A stretch of 17,206 bases of DNA from Oscillospiraceae bacterium. Lineage in GTDB: Bacteria; Bacillota; Clostridia; Oscillospirales; Oscillospiraceae. The stretch lies in contig CACXHI010000022.1 in NCBI GenBank assembly GCA_902767395.1, positions 1 through 17,206 of the forward strand, given 5' to 3'. Position 1 is the stretch's first letter; each line of letters starts with the position of its first letter. Shown here piece after piece: positions 1 to 8,173 of this stretch. Under the pieces are notes generated by a model. It made no database searches and was not told where the DNA came from. It saw only the letters and a list, made by a program, of their open reading frames with translations. The position numbers and the translations under genes were made by a program.

Positions 1-1198
1 AGCCCTTCTCCTCGGTGCGCTCGCCAACGACCTTGTTGAACGAGAAAACCTCGCCGGGCATGACAATTGTGCCGTCAATGGCCTCGCAGGCCAGCTTCAG
101 GTTGGTGGTACGGTTCCAAATCGCAGTATGGTTGGTGTGGGCCTCGCCCAGAACGTCCTTGAACAGCCGCTTGCGCAGGGTGTCGGCGTCCGCCTTCGGC
201 TCAAGCGTCGTCATCCGAACGCGCACCTCGTCGCCGGGCTTCGCAGCGGCCAGCGCCTCGGTCAGCTCGTCCTTATCGAAGCCATAGCCATTCTTGCCAT
301 CGGAAACCTTTCCGGTCTTGGGATCCACCGTCGGCTCCACGGGGTCCTTGCAGTACCGCTCCCAGAGCTCGTTCACGTCCACCGCCTTCTGCGGAAGCTG
401 GATCTCATAGGTCAGGGTCGGGCGGAGGGCTGCCTCGGGATCCTCGGCGTTTGCAACGGATTCATAGGCGGCCTTGATCAGCGCAAACACGTCCTCGGCA
501 TGAATCACGCGTCCGATGGACGGGGTTTGGATTACCAGATCCTGATCCGCAGCGTCCTTGTCCTCATCGCCGTTTTGCTTGTCGTCTCCGTTCTGCCGGT
601 TGTCGGAGGGGTCCTCCAGCGTAATCACCGGCTCCTGAAGCTCGACGCCGTATTTCTCCGCAACGTCCTTGGCAACGTTTTCCAGCGCGGCGTCGTCTAC
701 GGTCATATAGTCGCGCAAATTGACCACGTAGGTATCTGTGCTCTCCTTGCCGACGCCCTGATCCAGATCCGCACTCAGACGGGCGAAATCCAGCCGCACG
801 TCAAGCTCCGCATGATCCAGAACGACCTCCATCGGTTCCTCGGTCATCACGCCGCCGGAGGTGCGGGGCGCAAGCGTCAGAACCATGTCCTGATTGAGCA
901 GCAGGGCAAGCTGATTGGCCTTCTGCTCCAGTTCCTTTCTCGAAAGCCCCTTCAGCTCCGCAGACGTCACGACGCCGGTGGAGGTAGGGTTGGCAGTGTC
1001 GCTGCTGGGCGAGGTGCTGGAAAGCTTCGCCAAGACCAGAATCCCGGCCACAAGCACGACCACACCGGCGGCTGCGGCAAGGAAGGGCCAGACCTTTCGC
1101 TTCTCCGGCTCATATACAGGCTTATCTCTCACGGCGAACGGATCATCGTCCCACGCGGGCCGATTTTTGCTGCCAGCTTCAAATTTTCCTTTTGCCAA
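1..1198 (-). CDS. VanW-family membrane-anchored protein, 5' part (runs off the window)
   Basis: The reading frame is open from a TTG start to the window edge, giving 399 residues. The N-terminus is cytoplasmic and charged, one membrane helix lies at about 37-59, and an extracytoplasmic region follows. Residues ~85-340 resemble the peptidoglycan-binding-like repeats found ahead of VanW domains, with an acidic Asp/Gln/Asn linker near 198-220. From ~345 the VanW domain begins, shown by NHTAIWNRTTNLKLAC and PGEVFSFNKVVGERTEEKG. The TTG start is chosen because GGAG sits 8 bases upstream and no ATG lies between it and the promoter. VanW-family proteins such as YoaR are extracytoplasmic and of unknown activity; the name comes from vanB-type clusters and does not itself imply vancomycin resistance. 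The gene follows mfd in the same direction but has its own promoter. Family assignment is firm; function is not known. Confidence 0.88.
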   Translation of the reverse strand, partial: MAKGKFEAGSKNRPAWDDDPFAVRDKPVYEPEKRKVWPFLAAAAGVVVLVAGILVLAKLSSTSPSSDTANPTSTGVVTSAELKGLSRKELEQKANQLALLLNQDMVLTLAPRTSGGVMTEEPMEVVLDHAELDVRLDFARLSADLDQGVGKESTDTYVVNLRDYMTVDDAALENVAKDVAEKYGVELQEPVITLEDPSDNRQNGDDKQNGDEDKDAADQDLVIQTPSIGRVIHAEDVFALIKAAYESVANAEDPEAALRPTLTYEIQLPQKAVDVNELWERYCKDPVEPTVDPKTGKVSDGKNGYGFDKDELTEALAAAKPGDEVRVRMTTLEPKADADTLRKRLFKDVLGEAHTNHTAIWNRTTNLKLACEAIDGTIVMPGEVFSFNKVVGERTEEKG

Positions 1199-1234
1199 AG
1201 ATATCTCTCCTCTCTGTTTTTCTCCTGAACTACT

Positions 1235-1263
1235 ATTATAACCAATCCGTTCGGAAAATGCAA
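1235..1263 (-). promoter_or_regulatory. Sigma-A-type promoter of the VanW-family gene
   Basis: Read on the minus strand, TTGCAT (1258-1263) and TATAAT (1235-1240) are separated by exactly 17 bases. The transcript would begin about 30 bases ahead of the TTG start at 1198. The box TTGCATTTTCCG recurs in two other promoters of this window. Confidence 0.75.
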
Positions 1264-1301
1264 TTACAAATCGTAACGGTTGCCGTTTTTTTCAAAATTA
1301 C

Positions 1302-1317
1302 AGCCGCCCTCACGGCT
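1302..1317 (-). terminator. Weak hairpin at the mfd stop codon
   Basis: On the minus strand AGCCG and CGGCT (5-bp stem, 6-base loop) straddle the mfd stop and are followed by GTAATTTTG. The stem is short and the U-run imperfect, so it is at best a weak terminator and mfd transcription may continue into the VanW gene. Confidence 0.25.
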
Positions 1318-4300
1318 CTTTCTCCGGGCCGACCAGCTCGGTGAAGATTTCCACCAGCTCCGCGGCGGCCTTGAGGCTGTTTTCACCCCGATTCAGGCGC
1401 AGGCGCAGCAGCGGCTGCTTGCTCTTGGGCTGGAGGAAGATCCGCGAAGCCAGCGCGGGCGCAGCGCACAGGGCGGAGACCGTCTCCGGATCGAGGGCAA
1501 GCAGGGTAAAGAACACGTCCTGTCCCTTCTGCGTGATGTCGGTAATGGCGAGCTTGGCGGCCTTGGCACGGAGCAGGGCCACGTCGATCAGGTTCAAAAC
1601 GCCCTTCGGCGGGTCCCCAAAGCGATCCACGATTTCATCCAGCAGCTCGTCGGCGTCCTCCTGCGTCCGGATGGCGGCCATGCGGCGGTAGAGATCCATG
1701 CGCTGCTCGCCGTTATCCACATAGTCCTTGTCGATGTTGGCGGTCACGTCGAAGTCTGCGGTGCAGGCAACGGCGACCTGCTCCGGCGTGCCCTGCTCCT
1801 CCAAAACAGCCTCCTCAAGCAGCTTCAGATACATATCGTAGCCCACGGAGATGATATGGCCCGACTGCTCCGCGCCCAGAAGATTGCCCGCGCCGCGAAT
1901 CTCCAAATCGCGCATGGCGATCTTGAAGCCCGAGCCGAACTCCGCGTATTCGCGGATGGCGTCGAGCCGCTTTTCCGCCACCTCGGAGAGGACCTTGCCC
2001 CGCCGGAAGGTGAGATAGGCAAAGGCATGACGGGAGGAGCGACCGACGCGCCCCCGGATCTGGTGGAGCTGGGCCAGCCCCAGCCGGTCCGCGTCCTCTA
2101 TAATCAGCGTGTTGACGTTGGGAATGTCAATGCCGGTTTCGATAATCGTGGTGCAGACGAGGATCTGGATCTCCCCGTCCGCCATGCGCTGCATCACGTC
2201 GCCAAGCTGCTCCTCGTTCATCTTGCCGTGGGCGACGGCAACCTCCGCGCCCGGATGCCGCGCCGAGAGCCGGGAGGCGCACTGGGCAATCGACTCCACA
2301 CGGTTATGGAGATAGTAGACCTGCCCGCCTCTGCCCAGCTCGCGCCGAATGGCGTCGTCCAGAACCGGCTCGTTGTGCTCGAGCACGAAGGTCTGGACGG
2401 GATACCGATCCATTGGCGGCTCCTCAATCGTGGACATATCCCGAATGCCGGAAAGGGCCATGTTCAGCGTGCGGGGAATGGGCGTGGCGGAGAGGGTCAG
2501 CACGTCCACGCCCTTGGACAGCTCCTTCAGCCGCTCCTTGTGGGTGACGCCGAAGCGCTGTTCCTCGTCCACGATCAAAAGGCCGAGGTCCTTGAACACC
2601 ACGTCCTTTTGCAGCAGCTTGTGGGTTCCCACGATCAGATCCACGCTGCCCGCTCGCAGGCCAGCCAGCGCCCGTTTTTGCTGCGCCGGGGAGCGGAAGC
2701 GGGAGAGCACCTCGACGTTGACCGGGAAGCCCTCAAAACGACGCACCGCCGTGACGTAGTGCTGCTGCGCCAGAACGGTGGTCGGTACCAGAATGGCGAC
2801 CTGCTTGGAATCCATCATGGCCTTCATCGCGGCGCGAAGGGCCACTTCGGTCTTTCCGAAGCCCACGTCACCGCAGAGCAGCCGATCCATCGGGGCCGGC
2901 GCCTCCATATCGCCCTTGATCTCCGCCACGCAGCGGAGCTGATCGTCGGTCTCCACATAGGGGAAATTGTCCTCAAACTCCCGCTGCCACGGGGTATCGG
3001 CGGCAAAGGCAAAGCCCATGCGCCGCTTTCGCTCGGCGTAGAGCTTGATCAGTCCGTCCGCCAGATCCTTGACGGCGGCCTTGGCGCGCTTCTTGGTCTT
3101 CTCCCACGCATCGCCGCCCAGCTTGTTCAGCTTCACCGGGCTGTCCTGCGCCGCGCCGATGTATTTATAGATCAAGTCCATCTGGGTCGCGGGCACATAG
3201 AGCACGTCCGTCCCCTGATAGGCAATTTTCACATAATCCTTCACCGCGCCGTCCACCTTCATCTGCTCCATGCACACGTAGCGTCCGATGCCGTGATACT
3301 CATGGACGACCAGATCGCCCGGGGTCAGATCGGTGAAGGAGTTCAGCTTCTGACGGTTGGTGGTTTTGGCCTTGGCGCGGGGCTTGCGGACTGCCTTGGT
3401 CAAAAGCTGGCCCTCGGTGAGAACCGCCAGCTTGACGGTCGGATATTCCATGCCGTTCGGCAGGGAGCCGTCGGTCAGAAATACGCCGCCGGGCGCGGGC
3501 AGCTTCTCCGCCGGGAAAACCATCGTCACCGCAACGTCCTTGTCCCGCAGGTAGGTCTCCAGAATCTCCCCCCGGCGGCGGTTGCCGCAGAGGACGAGGG
3601 TGCGATACCCGTTTTTCTGGTAGTGCCGGAGATCGGTCACAGCCACGTCCAGATTTCCGCCGTAGGAGGGAAGCTGCTTGGCAACGACGTCCACCAGCGC
3701 GGCAGGCTGGAGCTCAGCGGGATAGGCCGCGGAGAGAAACGCATCCAGATAGAGCACCGGTCTGCCTCGAAGGTCGGCGCAGAGACCGTCCCAGTCGCGG
3801 CTGAAATCACAGAGCTCTCCCGCGAGAACGCCGCCCTGAAGCAGGGAATCCAACTGCATTCCCAGATCCTCCTCCCAGCCTGCGGCAGCCCGGTGCAGAT
3901 TGCCGTGGTCGCAGAAGACCGCCACGCAGTTTTCGGGCAGATAGTCCGCCGCGCAGCAGAACTCCGGGTAGATCAGGCTCAGATAGCGGTCGCTCGCCCC
4001 AAAAAAGCGGCGGGCGCGCAGGGTCTCCAAATCCGTCTCCAACGTTTTGAGCAGGGCCGCATGGGGCGTCTTGCGCCGCTTCTGCCGGGCAATCAACTTT
4101 TCCAGCGCGGCGCAGAGGCCGTCCAATCCGCCGGGGTGGAGCATCGGCAGCGCCTCCGCCACGGGCAGGATCACCGCCTGCTCGACGTTCTCGATCCGGC
4201 GCTGGGTCAGGGGGTCAAACAGTCCCATCGTGTCGATCTCATCGCCAAAGAATTCCACGCGAAGCGGATTCTCCATCGCGGGGCTGTAGACGTCCAGAAT

Positions 4301-4831
4301 TCCGCCGCGAATCGAAAACTGCCCCACGCCCTCGACCATCTGACAGCGCGTATAGCCGCCCTGCACCAGCCGGGCGGCAAGAGCCTGCAAGTCGTAGAGG
4401 CCGCCGGGGCGCAGATCAATCGCCGCAGCCAACAGCGTTCCGCGCGGCAGGGTGCGCAGCGACAGCGCCTCGAAGGAGGCAATCACCAACCGCTCCCGGC
4501 CGGTTGCCATACGGTAGAGCAGCCGCAGGCGCTTCTGCTCCCACTGGCGTGAGGCGGCGGAGGTATCGTAAAAGGTCAGCTCCCGCGACGGCAAAATGGG
4601 AAAGGAGGTCCCTAAAAACGCCGCCAGCTCCTCCTGCGTCCGGCGGCAGGCCAGCTCATCCTGACACAGCACCAGAAAGGGCGCGTCCAGATCCCGGCAG
4701 AGGCCGGCAATCAGGTGGGAGCGGTTGATCTGGGCGGACCCGGAGACTCCCACGCACTGCCCGCGCCGCAGGGTCTTGCGAATGGTTTCGTATTCTGTTA
4801 ATTCATGTAAAGCAGAGAGCAGTAGATCCAT
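1310..4831 (-). CDS. mfd: Transcription-repair coupling factor Mfd
   Basis: 1173 residues, the usual Mfd length. Mfd removes RNA polymerase stalled at DNA lesions and recruits UvrA/UvrB for nucleotide excision repair. The UvrB-like N-terminal region spans ~1-330. The CarD-like RNA-polymerase interaction domain is at ~500-560 (LTPGDLVVHEYHGIGRY). The RecG-like helicase carries Walker A GDVGFGKTE at 654-662, the DEEQ box at 755-758, SATPIPRTLN at 781-790 and motif VI QIRGRVGR at 924-931. The TRCF C-terminal domain covers ~1000-1150. The start is the ATG at 4831, with AAAGGAG 5 bases upstream; the frame is open further upstream, but that stretch holds the promoter and does not look like Mfd. In Bacillus-type genomes mfd lies close downstream of pth; here an oppositely oriented gene separates them and mfd has its own promoter. 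Confidence 0.98.
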   Translation of the reverse strand: MDLLLSALHELTEYETIRKTLRRGQCVGVSGSAQINRSHLIAGLCRDLDAPFLVLCQDELACRRTQEELAAFLGTSFPILPSRELTFYDTSAASRQWEQKRLRLLYRMATGRERLVIASFEALSLRTLPRGTLLAAAIDLRPGGLYDLQALAARLVQGGYTRCQMVEGVGQFSIRGGILDVYSPAMENPLRVEFFGDEIDTMGLFDPLTQRRIENVEQAVILPVAEALPMLHPGGLDGLCAALEKLIARQKRRKTPHAALLKTLETDLETLRARRFFGASDRYLSLIYPEFCCAADYLPENCVAVFCDHGNLHRAAAGWEEDLGMQLDSLLQGGVLAGELCDFSRDWDGLCADLRGRPVLYLDAFLSAAYPAELQPAALVDVVAKQLPSYGGNLDVAVTDLRHYQKNGYRTLVLCGNRRRGEILETYLRDKDVAVTMVFPAEKLPAPGGVFLTDGSLPNGMEYPTVKLAVLTEGQLLTKAVRKPRAKAKTTNRQKLNSFTDLTPGDLVVHEYHGIGRYVCMEQMKVDGAVKDYVKIAYQGTDVLYVPATQMDLIYKYIGAAQDSPVKLNKLGGDAWEKTKKRAKAAVKDLADGLIKLYAERKRRMGFAFAADTPWQREFEDNFPYVETDDQLRCVAEIKGDMEAPAPMDRLLCGDVGFGKTEVALRAAMKAMMDSKQVAILVPTTVLAQQHYVTAVRRFEGFPVNVEVLSRFRSPAQQKRALAGLRAGSVDLIVGTHKLLQKDVVFKDLGLLIVDEEQRFGVTHKERLKELSKGVDVLTLSATPIPRTLNMALSGIRDMSTIEEPPMDRYPVQTFVLEHNEPVLDDAIRRELGRGGQVYYLHNRVESIAQCASRLSARHPGAEVAVAHGKMNEEQLGDVMQRMADGEIQILVCTTIIETGIDIPNVNTLIIEDADRLGLAQLHQIRGRVGRSSRHAFAYLTFRRGKVLSEVAEKRLDAIREYAEFGSGFKIAMRDLEIRGAGNLLGAEQSGHIISVGYDMYLKLLEEAVLEEQGTPEQVAVACTADFDVTANIDKDYVDNGEQRMDLYRRMAAIRTQEDADELLDEIVDRFGDPPKGVLNLIDVALLRAKAAKLAITDITQKGQDVFFTLLALDPETVSALCAAPALASRIFLQPKSKQPLLRLRLNRGENSLKAAAELVEIFTELVGPEKEP

Positions 4832-4861
4832 AGGGGCTCCTTTCATCTCAAAGATGGCTCC

Positions 4862-4890
4862 ATCATACCACAACCCGTCCTCCGCGTCAA
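4862..4890 (-). promoter_or_regulatory. Promoter of mfd
   Basis: On the minus strand TTGACG (4885-4890) and an extended -10 TGGTATGAT (TATGAT at 4862-4867) are 17 bases apart, about 30 bases upstream of the chosen mfd start. It is divergent from the CotH-SLH promoter; the two -10 boxes are about 75 bases apart. Confidence 0.75.
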
Positions 4891-4917
4891 GTTGCCGCCG
4901 GGGTTTGCGCATCTTGC

Positions 4918-4946
4918 TTGCATTTTTCGGGCGCTTATGGTAGAAT
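4918..4946 (+). promoter_or_regulatory. Promoter of the CotH-SLH gene
   Basis: TTGCAT (4918-4923), a 17-base spacer and TAGAAT (4941-4946) with an extended TGG. The start codon is 45 bases downstream. Both the -35 flank (TTGCATTTTTCG) and the -10 context (TGGTAGAAT) match the mscS promoter. Confidence 0.75.
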
Positions 4947-4991
4947 GAAGCGACCATACCTGTGCTTCTTGCGCGATGAGGAGGGGTTTGC

Positions 4992-7436
4992 ATGAGAAAG
5001 CTCTTTTCTTTGCTCTTTTTCTTTTTCTGGATCGGGACTGCCGCCTTGGGCGTACACGCGGCTGCGCCGACGGACGCCGGATTTTGCCTGAAGGTGAACC
5101 CCTACGGCGGCGAGGAGGCCGCGCCGGAAACGATTGTCTGCCGCGTCTCGGACGAGGGCTTCGTACTCTACCTGCCCGCCATGGAAGACCGAAGCAGGGC
5201 CACGCTCTATTTCGAGGCGGAGATGCCGGTCACGCTGGACGCCGAGCCCATCGTCAGCGGGCAGAGCGCCGCCGCGTTCACCGACGGAACCCACCTTCTG
5301 ACCTGCGGGGACGAGACGGTGCCACTCACCGTTTTCAGCTCGGACGCTCTGCCCGCGGTCTTCCTGCGCACGGAGTCCGGCAGTCTCGATGCGATTCACG
5401 CGGACAAATCGCATAAGGAGCCGGGAGAGATTCGCGTCTACGAGGACGGTGTTCTGACGCTGGACGACACGCTGAAGCAGATCAAGGGGCGCGGCAATTC
5501 CACATGGGAATACCCGAAGAAGCCCTATAACGTCAAATTCTCCAAGAAAACCGCCCTGCTTGGGATGCCCAAGGCGAAAAAATGGACGCTTTTGGCGAAC
5601 TACATTGATCCCTCCCTGCTCCACAACGCCTACGCATGGGAATACGCGACGGCCCTCGGCCTGCCGTTTACCGGAAACTACCGTCACGTGGACCTCTACG
5701 TCAACGGCGACTATCTGGGCAACTACACGGTATGCGAGAGCGTGGAGATTGCAGAGAACCGGGTGGATCTGGCCGATCTGGACAAGGCGAACGAAGCGGC
5801 AAATCCCAATGTGGAGATCGAAGCCCTGCCGCGCGGCGGAACCGGCAGCGGAAACACGGTTCAGAGCGGCAGCGTTCGTGGCTCGCGCAAATGGATCGAG
5901 CTTCCGCAGGAGCCCGAGGACGTCACCGGCGGGTATCTGCTGGAGTTTGAGTATCGGGACCGATACAATCAGGAGCTGTGCGGCTTTGTCACCTCCGGCG
6001 GACAGCCGGTGGTGCTCAAATCGCCGGAATATGCTTCGCGGGCGGAGGTCCACTACATTGCCGATTGGATGGACGCCGGCATGGAGGCGCTGAACGCCCC
6101 CACCGGGTACAATTCCGCCGGCCGCCATTTCAGCGAATACTTTGACGTGGACTCGCTGGCAGGCGTCTATCTGCTGCAAGAGCTGTCCATGAACTTCGAC
6201 GCGGGACTTTCGAGCTTCTTTGCCTTCAAGCCCGCCGGGGACGCGCTGATCCAATTCGGCCCGGTGTGGGACATGGACAACGCCTTCGGCAGTCCCTACA
6301 GCCATTGGAACGTCCGCATGGACGAAGCCGGTCTTTGGTGGGCAAATCAGATCGCAGCCAACGGGACCCCCAGCATTTTGGCGGCGGCCTGTCGGCACGG
6401 GTCATTTCGCGCCCTTGTGCAGGAAAAATGGGCCGCGCTGCAAACGGCAGAATGCACGCAGGCACTGAACCGTCGCATGGACGCGCTGGTGCAGGCGCTG
6501 GCTGCCAGCGGGGCGATGAACCTCCGGCGTTGGGGAGAAACCGAGGCTGAAAGCGGCGAAACCGCAGCCGAAGTCTGGCAGGCGGCAGTCCGGCGCAGCC
6601 GCGACTTCGTGGCGAAACGAACGCAGGCTCTGGACGTCGGCTTCGGCGCGGACGGCGCCTATCTGTATTACGATTACAACGGCCTAAAAAGCGGAGAATG
6701 GGCGTCGGTTTCTCCCATCCTCCGCGTCGGAGCTTCCACCCTTGTGCGACAGCCAACGGGGAACGGCAAGGTCAAGGCTCCGCAGGGTACGGAGTTCCTC
6801 TATTGGAACACGGCGGCGGACGGCAGCGGCAAGGCCTACTATCCGGGCGATTCCCTCCCGCTCCGCAGTCCGGAAACGGTGCTCTACGCCATCTGGAGAA
6901 CCCCTCCCTTCGCAGACGTGAAGCGCGGGGCCTATTACTACGACGCGGTGCAGTGGGCCTACTTCCATCAGCCGCAGATCACCAGCGGCACGGACGCGGC
7001 CCATTTCTCCCCGAATCGAATCTGCACAAGGGAGGAATTCGTCACCCTCCTCTGGGCCGCAGCGGGAAAGTCCGTTCCCAACCGGACGGAGAATCCCTTC
7101 CGCGACGTCAAGGCGGGCAAATACTACTACGCCCCGATCCTCTGGGCGCTGGAGCACGGCGTTACCGGCGGCGTGCGTCCGGACGCCTTCGGCGTGGGCC
7201 GGCGCTGCACCCGGGAACAGACCGTTACCTTCCTCTGGGCGGCGGCAGGAAGGCCGAAGCCGCGCATAACGACCTGTCCATTCTCTGACGTGAAGAAGAA
7301 CGCCTACTATTTCGACGCTGTGCTGTGGGCCGTGGAGAACGGAATCACCAGCGGGATGACCAAGACCACCTTTGGCGTCGGTCAGCCCTGCACCCGTGCA
7401 CAGGCGGCAGTCTTCCTCTTCTCCGCATATCGTTGA
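4992..7436 (+). CDS. Secreted CotH-kinase-like protein with InlB-type repeat and three SLH domains
   Basis: 814 residues with a signal peptide (hydrophobic 4-20, likely cleavage after VHA at 23). The CotH-like domain spans ~140-500: KGRGNSTWEYPKKPY at 165-179, AKKWTLLANYID at 195-206, DLYVNGDYLGNYTVCE at 234-249, ELSMNFDAG at 397-405 and FGPVWDMDNAFG at 422-433. By analogy with Bacillus CotH, an atypical protein kinase, Asp403 and the aspartates of WDMDN are the likely catalytic and metal-binding residues. Residues ~556-636 form a Listeria-Bacteroides (InlB B-type) repeat with FLYWNTAADGSGKAY. Three SLH domains follow (~638-692, ~701-756, ~762-814), each with an F.DV...YY...W core and CTR.Q/E motif. 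The start has GAGGAGG upstream. Inference: a cell-wall-attached surface protein that may phosphorylate or bind other surface proteins. Substrate unknown. Confidence 0.9.
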   Translation: MRKLFSLLFFFFWIGTAALGVHAAAPTDAGFCLKVNPYGGEEAAPETIVCRVSDEGFVLYLPAMEDRSRATLYFEAEMPVTLDAEPIVSGQSAAAFTDGTHLLTCGDETVPLTVFSSDALPAVFLRTESGSLDAIHADKSHKEPGEIRVYEDGVLTLDDTLKQIKGRGNSTWEYPKKPYNVKFSKKTALLGMPKAKKWTLLANYIDPSLLHNAYAWEYATALGLPFTGNYRHVDLYVNGDYLGNYTVCESVEIAENRVDLADLDKANEAANPNVEIEALPRGGTGSGNTVQSGSVRGSRKWIELPQEPEDVTGGYLLEFEYRDRYNQELCGFVTSGGQPVVLKSPEYASRAEVHYIADWMDAGMEALNAPTGYNSAGRHFSEYFDVDSLAGVYLLQELSMNFDAGLSSFFAFKPAGDALIQFGPVWDMDNAFGSPYSHWNVRMDEAGLWWANQIAANGTPSILAAACRHGSFRALVQEKWAALQTAECTQALNRRMDALVQALAASGAMNLRRWGETEAESGETAAEVWQAAVRRSRDFVAKRTQALDVGFGADGAYLYYDYNGLKSGEWASVSPILRVGASTLVRQPTGNGKVKAPQGTEFLYWNTAADGSGKAYYPGDSLPLRSPETVLYAIWRTPPFADVKRGAYYYDAVQWAYFHQPQITSGTDAAHFSPNRICTREEFVTLLWAAAGKSVPNRTENPFRDVKAGKYYYAPILWALEHGVTGGVRPDAFGVGRRCTREQTVTFLWAAAGRPKPRITTCPFSDVKKNAYYFDAVLWAVENGITSGMTKTTFGVGQPCTRAQAAVFLFSAYR

Positions 7437-7440
7437 AGCA

Positions 7441-7500
7441 TCCGCAGCGCGGAAACCGCCTCCCCTGATACGTCAGGGAAGGCGGTTTCCGCGCTGTGGA
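7441..7500. terminator. 60-base hairpin shared by convergent CotH-SLH and pth genes
   Basis: A near-perfect inverted repeat fills the whole gap between the two stop codons (7436 and 7502). The outer stem 7441-7461/7480-7500 has one G-T wobble at 7444/7497; one mismatch (7462/7479) follows, then a 6-bp inner stem and a tiny loop. No U-run follows on either strand, so it is not a canonical intrinsic terminator, but its position argues for stopping or protecting both transcripts. Confidence 0.6.
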
Positions 7501-7501
7501 A

Positions 7502-8092
7502 TCACAGGCCGTTGAACCGGTTTGCGGCCTGCACCGGGCCGTGCTCGAGCAGCTCCAGCACGGCGGCGGCGGCGTGCTCCACCGCCGGCGCAAGGGCCTT
7601 TTCCTCCTCGGCGGAGAAGCGCGAGAGCACCCAGTCCGCCAGATCGTAGTCGGGATGGGGCTTCGCGCCGACGCCGATGCGGACGCGGGGAAATTCCTGA
7701 CTGCCCAACCGGGCAATGACGGATTTCAGGCCGTTGTGCCCGCCTGCGGAGCCCTCGGGCCGGACGCGGATGCGGCCAACCGGAAGGGAGATATCGTCCG
7801 AGAGCACCAGAATCTGCGCAATGGGAACCTGATAGAACATGGCGGCAAGCTGGACGGCCTCGCCGGAGCAGTTCATAAAGGTTTCCGGCTTCAGCAGCAA
7901 AACCCGCTTGCCCGCCAGAGTACAGACTGCGCTCAGGCTGCGGAATTTTGCCCGGTCGATCTTGACCCCGGCCTGCTTTGCCAGCAGATCCACCGTGCGG
8001 AAGCCCACGTTATGCCGGGTTTTCTCATACTCCCGCCCGGGATTTCCCAGCCCCACAATGATCCATTCAACCTTTGATTTTTTCAGAAACAT
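7502..8092 (-). CDS. pth: Peptidyl-tRNA hydrolase
   Basis: 196 residues, full length for the bacterial Pth1 family (spoVC in Bacillus). It recycles peptidyl-tRNA released from ribosomes by cleaving the ester bond between peptide and tRNA. The expected motifs are present: GLGNPG with Asn17, the catalytic His27 in KTRHNVGF, KPETFMN with Asn74, the LSDD pair including Asp99, and GSAGGHNGL with Asn120. The start is ATG at 8092; AAGGA lies very close (2-base gap), with a second AAGGAAAG further upstream, so initiation may be modest. It is the third gene of glmU-prs-pth. An 81-base gap with a strong hairpin separates it from prs, and no separate promoter was found. Confidence 0.96.
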   Translation of the reverse strand: MFLKKSKVEWIIVGLGNPGREYEKTRHNVGFRTVDLLAKQAGVKIDRAKFRSLSAVCTLAGKRVLLLKPETFMNCSGEAVQLAAMFYQVPIAQILVLSDDISLPVGRIRVRPEGSAGGHNGLKSVIARLGSQEFPRVRIGVGAKPHPDYDLADWVLSRFSAEEEKALAPAVEHAAAAVLELLEHGPVQAANRFNGL

Positions 8093-8112
8093 GGTCCTTC
8101 ACTTTCCTTAAA

Positions 8113-8150
8113 CACGCCCGGCAGAAGCCGGAAGGCGTCTGCCGGGCGTG
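8113..8150 (-). terminator. Hairpin between prs and pth
   Basis: A perfect 13-bp stem (8113-8125 with 8138-8150, CACGCCCGGCAGA and its complement) and a 12-base loop. On the minus strand it is followed by TTTAAGG, so the U-run is short. It could be a leaky terminator or an mRNA processing/stability element reducing pth relative to prs. Confidence 0.6.
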
Positions 8151-8173
8151 CATGAATTCGGCAGCCGGACGGC

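Noticed and set aside
1..1198. Vancomycin-resistance gene
   Set aside because: VanW-family proteins are widespread and of unknown activity; no vanA/B-type ligase, vanH or vanX neighbour is present.
128..1228. Plus-strand open frame opposite the VanW-family gene
   Set aside because: The minus strand gives a continuous protein with membrane helix and VanW motif starting at TTG 1198 behind a consensus promoter; the plus frame has none of these.
1275..1292. Small plus-strand hairpin ACGG-TTG-CCGT followed by T-run
   Set aside because: The stem is only about 5 bp and no plus-strand gene ends here; likely chance.
1280..4552. Very long plus-strand open frame (over 1000 codons) opposite mfd
   Set aside because: It is fully antisense to a textbook Mfd, has low-complexity His/Leu/Arg/Gln-rich composition, and no ribosome-binding site or domain. 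It arises from GC-rich codon use.
4935..6398. Long minus-strand open frame opposite the CotH-SLH gene
   Set aside because: Antisense shadow without domain motifs; the plus strand has signal peptide, CotH and SLH signatures and its own promoter.
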